NCBI GenBank assembly: GCA_903870955.1 | Contig: CAIQEX010000748.1 | Location: 1 to 6,618 of the forward strand | Reading direction: 5' to 3' | DNA length: 6,618 nucleotides | DNA from: an uncultured beta proteobacterium | Lineage (GTDB): Bacteria; Pseudomonadota; Gammaproteobacteria; Burkholderiales; Burkholderiaceae_C | Shown: piece by piece, positions 1 through 5,606 of the stretch | How positions within the stretch are numbered: the first letter of the stretch is position 1 | Layout: the number at the start of each line of letters is the position of its first letter | The notes under the pieces: generated by a model | The model's input: only the letters and a program-made list of their open reading frames with translations | Told to the model about the DNA's origin: nothing | The model's database searches: none | Position numbers and translations under genes: made by a program

Positions 1-617
1 CACTGGGCACCAAAGCTGTTGGCCATGGTGGACAGGAAGGCCATGTTGTCGCCCCAGCCCGGCTTGCCGCGCAGGCAAATACCGTACACGCCGTTCTTCG
101 GGTCATTGATTTTGGCGGCAGCATCGCGCACCTGATCCCAGGTGGGGCGGCCTTCAAACTTGATACCGGCCTTGTCGGTCAGGTCCTTGCGGTACATCAG
201 CATCGAACTTTCGCCATAAAAGGGGGCGGCAAACATCTTGCCATCCACCGACAGACCATTTTTCATGGCGGGCAGGATGTCGTCTGCGTCGTAACTGGCG
301 TCTGCCTTCAGTTCTTTGAGCCAGCCCTTTTTGCCCCAGATCGGGGTTTCGTACATGCCGATGGTCATCACATCAAACTGGCCACCCTTGGTGGCGATGT
401 CGGTCGTCACGCGCTGGCGCAACACGCCTTCTTCCAGCGTGACCCATTTGAGCTTGATATCGGGATTGGCTTGCTCAAAGTTTTTGCTGAGCTTTTCCAT
501 CTCGATCATGTGGCCGTTGTTCACCGTGGCAATCACCAGTTCGGTGGCCGAGGCCGACAGGCCGCACAGGGATACCACCAGGCTTGCAGCCAATGCAACG
601 CGGGTTTTGAGTTTCAT
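1..617 (-). CDS. Periplasmic polyol (mannitol/sorbitol-type) ABC transporter substrate-binding protein, C-terminus cut off
   Basis: Solute-binding protein of family 1 that captures a sugar or sugar alcohol in the periplasm and delivers it to an inner-membrane ABC permease. The reading frame starts at the ATG at 617 and runs open through the left edge, giving 205 residues of an expected ~430-440. A GGAG Shine-Dalgarno (626-629, complement) sits 8 nt before the ATG. Residues 1-24 form a Sec signal peptide (K/R start, hydrophobic core, cleavage after ASA24). C18 follows a leucine, so there is no lipobox. Family stretches include VNNG at 32-35, RQRVTTDIATKGGQFDV around 67-83, APFYGESS at 131-138 and GICLRGKPGWGDN at 179-191. 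These look closest to MtlE of Pseudomonas and SmoE of Rhodobacter (from memory of the family). The permease and ATPase genes would be expected downstream, beyond the left edge. Exact substrate is inferred. Confidence 0.88.
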   Translation of the reverse strand, partial: MKLKTRVALAASLVVSLCGLSASATELVIATVNNGHMIEMEKLSKNFEQANPDIKLKWVTLEEGVLRQRVTTDIATKGGQFDVMTIGMYETPIWGKKGWLKELKADASYDADDILPAMKNGLSVDGKMFAAPFYGESSMLMYRKDLTDKAGIKFEGRPTWDQVRDAAAKINDPKNGVYGICLRGKPGWGDNMAFLSTMANSFGAQ

Positions 618-716
618 GTCTATGTCTCCAGAGTGTTTAAGTGAGATGCTTTGTTCAATGCTTTCGTGCAGCCAGCACTGACAGACGGAAGATACCGACT
701 CACTGATGCGCGAACG

Positions 717-827
717 ATACTTGCAGCCCATGTTGTAGTACTTAATTTCACTACGGACTTAGGATTTATACCTACCAGTGTTCATTTAGTATGTTTTTCG
801 TGATTGAAATGCATACTTGCTTGGCAT
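717..827. repeat. Pair of direct repeats ATACTTGC-N4-CAT (717-731 and 813-827)
   Basis: ATACTTGCAGCCCAT at 717-731 and ATACTTGCTTGGCAT at 813-827 share 11 of 15 positions in the same orientation: an 8-mer, a 4-nt variable spacer and CAT. They start 96 bp apart, about nine helical turns, and flank the AT-rich core containing the minus-strand TATAAAT. Paired direct sites with a conserved-variable-conserved layout are typical of AraC-family regulators, so these could be operator arms for the polyol operon. That is inference; an 8-mer repeated once can occur by chance. Confidence 0.3.
735..754. repeat. Short inverted repeat GTAGT-N10-ACTAC
   Basis: A perfect 5-bp inverted repeat (735-739 and 750-754) with a 10-nt AT-rich centre, so the two arms lie on about the same face of the helix. 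It sits about 120-135 bp upstream of the polyol-binding protein start and just downstream of the minus-strand TATAAAT, a position that would suit a repressor site. The arms are short and no known operator is recognised. Confidence 0.22.
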
Positions 828-849
828 TAGGCATGCCACAGGGGAAAAT
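821..849 (+). promoter_or_regulatory. Candidate sigma-70 promoter for the small membrane protein gene
   Basis: TTGGCA at 821-826 (5 of 6 to TTGACA) and GAAAAT at 844-849 (4 of 6 to TATAAT) are separated by exactly 17 bp. Transcription would begin near 856, leaving a leader of about 30 nt that contains the Shine-Dalgarno at 876-880. The 8-bp palindrome GGCATGCC (830-837) lies inside the spacer, where a bound repressor would block polymerase. Prediction by consensus only. Confidence 0.4.
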
Positions 850-887
850 AAACGTCCTTCGACAAAAGACTTTTCGGGAGCGTTTAG

Positions 888-1112
888 ATGGAAAAAAAGG
901 CACAGCATGACGATGAACCCAAGCTCTGGGTCACTGTGCTCAAACTTGCCATAGGTTTTGTCATCCTCGTCGGCGGGACGGGTCTGGCACTCTGGTACGT
1001 CGACCAGAACCAGATTAACGAACAGCCCCCACTGGGATCCAGCAGCGGTACCGGCCTGGGCTCATCGGGCTGGGGCATCGTGGGGGATTCACCCCTGCGC
1101 CCCAAGCGCTAA
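888..1112 (+). CDS. Small single-pass membrane protein of unknown function (74 aa)
   Basis: I do not recognise a named family. The start at 888 is supported by GGGAG at 876-880, 7 nt upstream, and by a candidate promoter at 821-849. The protein has a charged N-terminus (residues 1-12, with K and D/E), one hydrophobic helix at about residues 14-37 that begins and ends with tryptophans, and a Gly/Ser/Pro-rich tail (about 47-67) ending in basic residues PLRPKR. There is no signal cleavage site, so it is probably an inner-membrane anchored peptide with a flexible tail. It ends 30 bp before the convergent aroC stop, and no T-tailed terminator is visible between them. The complementary strand is also open (884-1105) but lacks a Shine-Dalgarno and membrane logic. 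Real gene likely; function unknown. Confidence 0.68.
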   Translation: MEKKAQHDDEPKLWVTVLKLAIGFVILVGGTGLALWYVDQNQINEQPPLGSSSGTGLGSSGWGIVGDSPLRPKR

Positions 1113-1142
1113 ACGCCGGTTTGAAAAGGAACGTGCCAGCGA

Positions 1143-2237
1143 TTACAGGCTAGCGGCAATCGGCTTCAGGCTCACCTGCACATCACCGCATTGCGCACGG
1201 TGCCGAAGCGCATGGTCCATCACCACCAAGGCCAGCATGGCCTCGGCAATCGGTGTGGCGCGGATGCCCACGCAAGGGTCGTGACGCCCTTTGGTCACCA
1301 CCTGGGTCGGATTGCCAGCCGAGTCAATCGAATCACGTGGCGTGATGATCGAACTGGTCGGCTTGATGGCAATGCTCACCTCCAGATCCTGCCCGGTGCT
1401 GATCCCGCCCAGCACGCCACCGGCGTTGTTGCTGGCAAAGCCTGCTGGCGTCAGTGAGTCGCCGTGGGTCGTGCCGCGTTGCGATACGCTGGCAAACCCG
1501 GCGCCGATTTCCACGCCCTTGACGGCATTGATACCCATCATGGCGTAGGCAATGTCGGCATCCATCTTGTCAAACAAGGGCTCGCCCAAGCCCACCGGCA
1601 CGTTGGACGCTGAGACCCGGATGCGTGCGCCACAAGAGTCGCCCGCCTTGCGCAACGCATCCATGTAGTCTTCCAGTGCGGCAACATCAGCCACAGGCGC
1701 GAAGAAGGGGTTGTTGGGCACGTGCTCCCAGGACTCGAAGGCAATCGGCACATCGCCCACCTGCGTCATGCAGCCGCGAAACTCGGTGCCGTATTTTTCT
1801 TTAAGCCACTTCTTGGCCACGGCACCAGCGGCCACCATGGGTGCGGTCAGGCGGGCGCTGCTGCGGCCACCGCCGCGTGGGTCGCGAATGCCGTATTTCT
1901 GAAAATAGCTGTAGTCGGCGTGACCGGGCCTGAAAGTTTCCAGGATGTTGCCGTAGTCTTTGCTGCGCTGATCGGTGTTCTGGATCAACAGCGCAATCGG
2001 AGTGCCGGTGGTCTTGCCCTGGTACACGCCACTCAGGATTTGCACCGCATCGGGTTCGTTGCGCTGGGTCACATGGCGGCTGGTGCCGGGGCGGCGACGG
2101 TCCAGATCGATCTGGATGTCGGCCTCACTCAACTCCATGCCGGGGGGGCAGCCGTCAATCACACAGCCAATGGCCGGGCCGTGGGATTCACCAAAGTTGG
2201 TGACTGCGAATAAATGTCCGAAGGTATTGCCGCTCAT
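1143..2237 (-). CDS. aroC: Chorismate synthase
   Basis: Converts 5-enolpyruvylshikimate-3-phosphate to chorismate by 1,4-anti elimination of phosphate, using reduced FMN that is not consumed overall. It is the last common step of the cytoplasmic shikimate pathway to Phe, Tyr, Trp and folate. The 364 residues match the usual bacterial length, so it is complete. Visible signatures: FGESHG at 15-20 (H19, a catalytic histidine), [17 protein letters not shown] from 47, FRPGHAD at 102-108 (H106, second catalytic histidine), [12 protein letters not shown] at 118-129 and [13 protein letters not shown] at 317-329. All key residues are present. The start at 2237 aligns with the family N-terminus, but only a weak GGGA (2248-2251, complement) precedes it. 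It lies 44 bp downstream of a CBS-protein gene on the same strand and is probably co-transcribed with it. Confidence 0.98.
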   Translation of the reverse strand: MSGNTFGHLFAVTNFGESHGPAIGCVIDGCPPGMELSEADIQIDLDRRRPGTSRHVTQRNEPDAVQILSGVYQGKTTGTPIALLIQNTDQRSKDYGNILETFRPGHADYSYFQKYGIRDPRGGGRSSARLTAPMVAAGAVAKKWLKEKYGTEFRGCMTQVGDVPIAFESWEHVPNNPFFAPVADVAALEDYMDALRKAGDSCGARIRVSASNVPVGLGEPLFDKMDADIAYAMMGINAVKGVEIGAGFASVSQRGTTHGDSLTPAGFASNNAGGVLGGISTGQDLEVSIAIKPTSSIITPRDSIDSAGNPTQVVTKGRHDPCVGIRATPIAEAMLALVVMDHALRHRAQCGDVQVSLKPIAASL

Positions 2238-2281
2238 GCCGGGATTATCCCAGAGGCGGCGCAGCCTGCCGCGGCCGTGGT
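2238..2281 (-). other. Spacer between the CBS-protein gene and aroC, with a palindrome and a small GC hairpin
   Basis: This 44-bp gap contains GGGATTATCCC (2241-2251), a 5+1+5 palindrome ending 3 nt before the aroC ATG, and GCGGC/GCCGC arms (2256-2260 and 2268-2272) able to form a GC-rich stem with a 7-nt loop. Neither is followed by a T-run on either strand, so neither is a normal intrinsic terminator. Read-through from the CBS gene into aroC is therefore likely. The palindrome covers the place where the ribosome binds, so it could dampen aroC translation; the minus-strand GATAAT within it could equally be a -10 box, but no -35 is visible. Confidence 0.3.
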
Positions 2282-2737
2282 TTAGTCAGCCGCCGGGGCT
2301 TCGCCTTCGGGCCAGTCGCGGATATAGGCCTTGAGCATCTGGTTCTCAAAGTTCTGGCTGTCCACCACCGCGCGGGCGACGTCGTAAAAGCTGATCACCC
2401 CCATGAGCATGCGGTCATCCATCACCGGCATGTAGCGGGCGTGGCGGTCCAGCATCATGCGGCGCACTTCGTCCATGTCGGTTTCCATGGTGCAGGTCAG
2501 CGGCGTGGTGTCCATGGAGGCGCGAACATTGGTGTTGCCAATGCTGCCGGCGTTTTTTACCAACGTCTGAATGACTTCACGAAAGGTCAGCATGCCGACC
2601 AATTCACCATGCTCCATCACCACCAGCGACCCGATGTCTTTTTCAGCCATCAGGTCCAGAGCGCCTGACAGCGGCTCATCGGGATGTGCAGTGAAAAGCG
2701 TGCCACCTTTGACGCGCAGGATATCGCTAACTTGCAT
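2282..2737 (-). CDS. Two-CBS-domain protein (151 aa), divergent from metY
   Basis: A stand-alone pair of CBS domains (a Bateman module), a cytoplasmic fold that in other proteins binds AMP, ATP or S-adenosylmethionine. CBS 1 spans about residues 7-62 and CBS 2 about 73-125. Typical strands and helices include [20 protein letters not shown] (35-54) and [20 protein letters not shown] (101-120), and the short tail reads [12 protein letters not shown]. There is no fused enzyme or DNA-binding domain. The start at 2737 is chosen because AGGAA lies 6 nt upstream. A longer frame to 2896 exists, but its extra 53 residues overlap the metY 5' end and do not look like a CBS N-terminus. It is head-to-head with metY and upstream of aroC on the same strand. 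The ligand and role are unknown; a nucleotide or SAM sensing role is inference. Confidence 0.9.
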   Translation of the reverse strand: MQVSDILRVKGGTLFTAHPDEPLSGALDLMAEKDIGSLVVMEHGELVGMLTFREVIQTLVKNAGSIGNTNVRASMDTTPLTCTMETDMDEVRRMMLDRHARYMPVMDDRMLMGVISFYDVARAVVDSQNFENQMLKAYIRDWPEGEAPAAD

Positions 2738-2838
2738 GGTGTTTCCTAGTGTCTCGTATTGGGAATCGGGTCCATGAATATAGCCCACAATGTGCAGCTT
2801 ATTGCGCAATTCCCGAACACAAACAGGTGGAGATAAAC
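2738..2838. promoter_or_regulatory. Divergent promoter region between the CBS-protein gene and metY
   Basis: In 101 bp both genes must place promoters and ribosome sites. A shared ATATA core gives a minus-strand TATATT (2782-2777, 5 of 6 to the -10 consensus) and a plus-strand TATAGC (2779-2784), but neither has a good -35 at normal spacing. A 10-bp palindrome, ATTGCGCAAT, lies at 2801-2810. Shine-Dalgarno sites are AGGTGGAG at 2825-2832 for metY and AGGAA just outside the CBS start. The metY leader would be under about 60 nt, too short for any known SAM riboswitch together with an expression platform. Confidence 0.45.
2801..2810. promoter_or_regulatory. Perfect 10-bp palindrome ATTGCGCAAT, candidate operator
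   Basis: A self-complementary decamer located 28 bp upstream of the metY start and 64 bp upstream of the divergent CBS-protein start, so a protein bound here could affect both genes. It does not match the LysR-type MetR motif (TGAA-N5-TTCA). No regulator is recognised, and a chance occurrence is possible. Confidence 0.25.
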
Positions 2839-4137
2839 ATGGCAGGCTACGCCGACCCCGGATTCGATACCCTCGCGCTGCATGCGGGCGCCACACCAGA
2901 CGCCACAGGCGCCCGCGCGGTGCCGATTCACCTCACCACATCCTTTGTTTTCGAGTCCAGCGACCATGCCGCCTCGCTCTTCAATCTGGAACGTGCGGGA
3001 CATGTCTACTCACGCATCAGCAACCCGACCAATGCGGTGCTGGAACAGCGTATTTCCGCGCTGGAAGGCGGCGTGGGAGCGATTTCGGTGGCCAGTGGTC
3101 AGGCTGCTTTGCACCTGTGCATTGCCACGCTGATGGGTGCCGGCAGCCACATCGTCGCCTCCACCGCGCTGTATGGTGGCTCGCAAAACCTGCTGCACTA
3201 CACGCTGCGCCGCTTTGGGATCGAGACCACCTTTGTCAAACCCGGCGACCTCGACGGTTGGCGCGCCGCCGTGCGGCCCAACACCAAGCTGTTTTTTGGC
3301 GAGACCGTGGGCAACCCCGGGCTTGACGTGCTGAACACGCCCGAGGTCTCGGCCATTGCCCATGAGAACGGTGTGCCGCTGCTTGTGGACTCGACCCTGA
3401 CTTCGCCCTGGTTGGTCAAGCCCTTTGGCCAAGGGGCCGATCTGGTTTATCACTCAGCCACCAAGTTCCTGAGCGGCCACGGCACCGTCATCGGTGGCCT
3501 GGTGGTGGATGGGGGCAGCTTTGATTGGGACAAGTCCGGAAAATTCCCCGAACTCAGTGCCCCCTACGAGGGCTTTCACAACATGGTGTTCACCGAAGAG
3601 GCCACGGTCGGCGCCTTTTTGTTGCGCGCGCGACGTGAGGGTCTGCGCGACTTTGGCGCCTGTTTAAGCCCCCACTCCGCCTGGCTGATTCTTCAAGGCA
3701 TCGAGACCCTGTCGCTGCGCATGGAGCGCCACATGCGCAACACCCAACGCGTGGTGGAGTTTCTGTCCAAACACCCACTGGTTTCACGCGTGGGCCACCC
3801 GATGCTGGAAAGCCACCCGGACCATGCGCTGGCGCAAAAACTGTTGCCACGCGGGGCCGGTTCGGTGTTCAGTTTTGACATCAAGGGTTCGCGCGCACAG
3901 GGCAAGGCCTTTGTGGAAGCCCTCAAGGTGTTCAGCCACCTGGCGAATGTGGGTGACTGCCGCAGCCTGGTGATTCACCCGGCCAGCACAACCCACTTCC
4001 GCATGGATGATGAAGCGCTGGCCAAGGGCGGCATCAGCCAGGGCACGATTCGCCTCTCCATCGGTTTGGAGGAGGCAGACGATTTGCTGGATGACCTGAA
4101 GCGTGCCCTGCGTGCCGCCGAGAAAGCCGGAGCCTGA
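2839..4137 (+). CDS. metY: O-acetylhomoserine sulfhydrylase (O-acetylhomoserine aminocarboxypropyltransferase)
   Basis: PLP enzyme of the Cys/Met metabolism family that makes homocysteine from O-acetylhomoserine and sulfide, the direct sulfhydrylation route to methionine in the cytoplasm. The 432-residue length and the sequence TKFLSGHGTVIGG followed by a FDW/SGKFP insertion fit the MetY type better than the ~400-residue O-succinylhomoserine enzyme MetZ. Visible sites: YSR at 57-59 (PLP phosphate contact from the neighbouring subunit), SGQ at 86-88, D184 in LLVDST (pyridine nitrogen), HSATK with Schiff-base lysine K209, and GTIRLSIGLE with R405 for substrate carboxylate. The start at 2839 has GGAG 6 nt upstream; an in-frame ATG at 2749 would add 30 residues unlike the family and with no ribosome site. 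The gene is followed after one base by a hydrolase gene. Confidence 0.94.
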   Translation: MAGYADPGFDTLALHAGATPDATGARAVPIHLTTSFVFESSDHAASLFNLERAGHVYSRISNPTNAVLEQRISALEGGVGAISVASGQAALHLCIATLMGAGSHIVASTALYGGSQNLLHYTLRRFGIETTFVKPGDLDGWRAAVRPNTKLFFGETVGNPGLDVLNTPEVSAIAHENGVPLLVDSTLTSPWLVKPFGQGADLVYHSATKFLSGHGTVIGGLVVDGGSFDWDKSGKFPELSAPYEGFHNMVFTEEATVGAFLLRARREGLRDFGACLSPHSAWLILQGIETLSLRMERHMRNTQRVVEFLSKHPLVSRVGHPMLESHPDHALAQKLLPRGAGSVFSFDIKGSRAQGKAFVEALKVFSHLANVGDCRSLVIHPASTTHFRMDDEALAKGGISQGTIRLSIGLEEADDLLDDLKRALRAAEKAGA

Positions 4138-4138
4138 T

Positions 4139-4945
4139 ATGCACATCACCGTCAACAACGCGAAGCTCTACTGCTATACCGGCGGCAAGACCTTTGATGC
4201 CGCCAAGCCCACGGTGGTCATGATTCATGGCGTGCTGAACGACCACAGCGTCTGGATTCTGCAAAGCCGCTACCTTGCCAACCACGGCTGGAACGTGCTG
4301 GCCCTGGATTTGCCGGGCCATTGCCGCAGTGGCGGCACGCCGGCCACTTCGGTCGAGGAAGCCGCAGATTGGGTACTGGCCTTGCTGGACGCAGCAGGCG
4401 TGACCAACGCCGCCTTGGTGGGCCATAGTTTTGGCTCTTTGGTGGCGCTGGAAGCCGCATCAAAGGCACCCGCCCGCATCAGTCAACTGGTGCTGGTTGG
4501 TTGTGCCTACCCGATGCAGGTCTCACCCATCCTGATTGAATCCTCGCTGAATGACCCGATGAAAGCGCTGGAGATGGTGAACGTGTTTTCGCGCTCCACG
4601 CTGGCGCCACCGCCTTCGGCACTCGGACCCGGAACCTGGATTTTTGGTGCCTCCACGGCACTCGGCAAACATGTGCTGGCCAGCAACAGCGAAGTCAACC
4701 TGTTCCACACCGGCTTTGTGGCCTGCGACAGCTACCGCAATGGGGAAGTGGCGATAGAAAGGGTGACCTGCCCGACGCTGTTTGTGCTGGGAGATGTAGA
4801 CCAGATGACGCCGCCCAAAGCCGCCAGGAGCCTGCTCGCCAAAGCCAAAAACGCCCGCGTCGTGATGCTTGCCGGAGGCCACCATCAGATGACCGAAACG
4901 CCAGAGGCCATGCTCAAAGCGTTGGTGGATTTTTTGAAGCCCTAA
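4139..4945 (+). CDS. Alpha/beta-hydrolase fold protein, co-transcribed with metY
   Basis: A 268-residue serine hydrolase of the alpha/beta fold, predicted cytoplasmic (no signal peptide). The triad is visible: nucleophile S97 in GHSFG (95-99), acid probably D221 in LGDVDQMTP, and base H248 in GGHHQMTETP. HG at 30-31 supplies the oxyanion region, and LDLPGHCRSGG (57-67) is the usual loop after strand 4. A cap region lies at about 123-195. The ATG at 4139 is one base after the metY stop, and its Shine-Dalgarno GGAG (4129-4132) lies inside the metY end, so the two are very likely one operon with coupled translation. It is not MetX, the homoserine acetyltransferase of the same fold: it is too short and lacks that family's GGSxGG nucleophile elbow. 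The substrate is unknown; an esterase or thioesterase role linked to sulfur metabolism is speculation. Confidence 0.9.
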   Translation: MHITVNNAKLYCYTGGKTFDAAKPTVVMIHGVLNDHSVWILQSRYLANHGWNVLALDLPGHCRSGGTPATSVEEAADWVLALLDAAGVTNAALVGHSFGSLVALEAASKAPARISQLVLVGCAYPMQVSPILIESSLNDPMKALEMVNVFSRSTLAPPPSALGPGTWIFGASTALGKHVLASNSEVNLFHTGFVACDSYRNGEVAIERVTCPTLFVLGDVDQMTPPKAARSLLAKAKNARVVMLAGGHHQMTETPEAMLKALVDFLKP

Positions 4946-4951
4946 GCCCTC

Positions 4952-4998
4952 AGCTTTTAAAGCTCCACAGCAAAGTTCACCAGCTTGTGGCTTTGCTG
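4952..4998. terminator. Inverted repeats between convergent genes, possible bidirectional terminator
   Basis: Two symmetric elements sit where the metY-hydrolase operon meets the convergent CBS gene. AGCTTTTAAAGCT (4952-4964) is a near-perfect palindrome. CAGCAAAG (4968-4975) and CTTTGCTG (4991-4998) form a perfect 8-bp stem around a 15-nt loop that can add three inner pairs (CAC/GTG). The right arm covers the last codons of the CBS gene. Neither is followed by a proper T-run on either strand, so classical intrinsic termination is uncertain; the stem may instead protect 3' ends of the two transcripts. Confidence 0.38.
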
Positions 4999-5522
4999 GA
5001 CAACTGGCGTTCCAGTTGGGTTTGCGAGATGACACCGCGAATCCGCGCGGGCCCCTGTATCTTCGCGGCTTGCACTACGAGTATGTGGGTGCACTTGAGT
5101 TTGGCAAAAGTAGCGATGAGGTTGGCCACCGTTGCGGTCTTTACTTCGTCGTAATCCACCACATCCAGGTGGGACAAATCGGTCATCACGTCCAGCACCG
5201 TCAAATTCTGAAATTTGATGTCCTGTTCGGTGACCACCTTCATGGGCTTCTCGCCAAGAATGTCTGCGGCCGTAACCAGGCCATCGATACAGGGGAAATT
5301 GGAGGTCACGAAGAGCGCCCGCACACCCCGGTTAATCATGACTTTCTCAGCCTCAGGGAGCGTTATTTCGGGGGCGATGGTTTCCGCCTTGATCACGGCG
5401 AGGTCCGTCATCACGTCCAAGGCGGATGATTCGGGTGTCACCGCACCTTTGAATTTGGGCTGTGCTTGCGGAATGCAGGTCTGTGGATCAAACCGAAAAG
5501 TTTCTAATGCCAAAGCAGTCAT
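4977..5522 (-). CDS. CBS-domain protein with N-terminal extension (181 aa)
   Basis: A second CBS-pair protein, distinct from the one at 2282-2737. After a 32-residue leader without known domain (MTALALETFRFDPQ start), CBS 1 covers about residues 34-92 and CBS 2 about 108-172. Each begins with the same heptad LDVMTDL (35-41 and 110-116). RGVRALFVTS (65-74) and CTHILVVQ (134-141) are the central strands, and GLVTAADIL (81-89) and RGVISQTQLERQL (162-174) the terminal strand-helix units. The start at 5522 is supported by AGGAGAGG ending 6 nt upstream. It lies 84 bp downstream of the YihY-family gene on the same strand and converges with the hydrolase gene. No fused effector domain is seen, so the ligand and partner are unknown. 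Confidence 0.88.
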   Translation of the reverse strand: MTALALETFRFDPQTCIPQAQPKFKGAVTPESSALDVMTDLAVIKAETIAPEITLPEAEKVMINRGVRALFVTSNFPCIDGLVTAADILGEKPMKVVTEQDIKFQNLTVLDVMTDLSHLDVVDYDEVKTATVANLIATFAKLKCTHILVVQAAKIQGPARIRGVISQTQLERQLSSKATSW

Positions 5523-5606
5523 CTTTTGCCTCTCCTATGAATGTTTGAAAAAACCGATCAACATTCGACCATTTTTTCCCACTCCACTTTGTAACATTTT
5601 GTAATG
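5523..5606 (-). promoter_or_regulatory. AT-rich leader of the 181-aa CBS-protein gene
   Basis: This 84-bp gap is much richer in A/T than the flanking genes, with A6/T6 runs, and holds the Shine-Dalgarno AGGAGAGG near the CBS start. At its far end, overlapping the stop of the YihY-family gene, lies the repeat at 5591-5609. I could not find a -35/-10 pair with acceptable spacing. The gene may use an activator-dependent promoter or be reached by read-through from the upstream gene. Confidence 0.4.

Larger units (their letters stand above)
618..887. promoter_or_regulatory. Divergent intergenic control region between the polyol-binding protein gene and the small membrane protein gene
   Basis: This 270-bp region separates two divergent genes and holds no convincing reading frame of its own. 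Its middle (about 735-815) is clearly more AT-rich than the flanking genes. On the minus strand a TATAAAT (770-764) resembles a -10 box but has no matching -35 at 16-18 bp, which would suit an activator-dependent promoter. The region also carries an ATACTTGC direct repeat, an inverted repeat GTAGT/ACTAC, a GTATG (789-793)/CATAC (812-816) inverted pair and the palindrome GGCATGCC (830-837). MtlE-type operons in Pseudomonas are controlled by an AraC-family activator; whether that holds here is not visible. Confidence 0.55.

Noticed and set aside
316..681. Plus-strand frame of 121 residues opposite the polyol-binding protein
   Set aside because: It lies antisense to a clearly recognisable signal peptide and binding-protein sequence, and its own translation has no family features. 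It is a shadow frame.
884..1105. Minus-strand frame of 73 residues opposite the small membrane protein
   Set aside because: No ribosome site, Pro/Ser-rich composition without domain logic, whereas the plus-strand frame has a good Shine-Dalgarno, a promoter candidate and a membrane helix.
1722..2213. Long plus-strand frame (163 residues) inside aroC
   Set aside because: Complement of conserved aroC motifs. Long antisense frames are expected in GC-rich genes with G/C third positions.
2749..2838. Upstream ATG that would add 30 residues to MetY
   Set aside because: The extra residues do not resemble the family, no ribosome site precedes 2749, and GGAG 6 nt before 2839 fits the normal MetY start.
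2785..2838. SAM riboswitch upstream of metY
   Set aside because: The available leader is under about 60 nt and shows no multi-stem architecture or terminator/anti-terminator pair.
2738..2896. 53-residue N-terminal extension of the 151-residue CBS protein (ATG at 2896)
   Set aside because: The extension overlaps the metY 5' coding end, is not CBS-like, and the ATG at 2737 has a proper AGGAA site.
4103..4138. Earlier ATG for the alpha/beta-hydrolase, inside metY
   Set aside because: It would overlap metY by 35 nt and add a proline/arginine-rich 12-residue stretch. The ATG at 4139 has a well-placed GGAG.
4139..4945. Hydrolase as MetX (homoserine O-acetyltransferase)
   Set aside because: MetX is about 370 residues with a GGSxGG-type nucleophile elbow. 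This protein has 268 residues and GHSFG.
4523..5035. Minus-strand frame of 170 residues overlapping the hydrolase and the CBS gene end
   Set aside because: Antisense to the hydrolase triad region and overlaps a real gene in another frame; no recognisable features.
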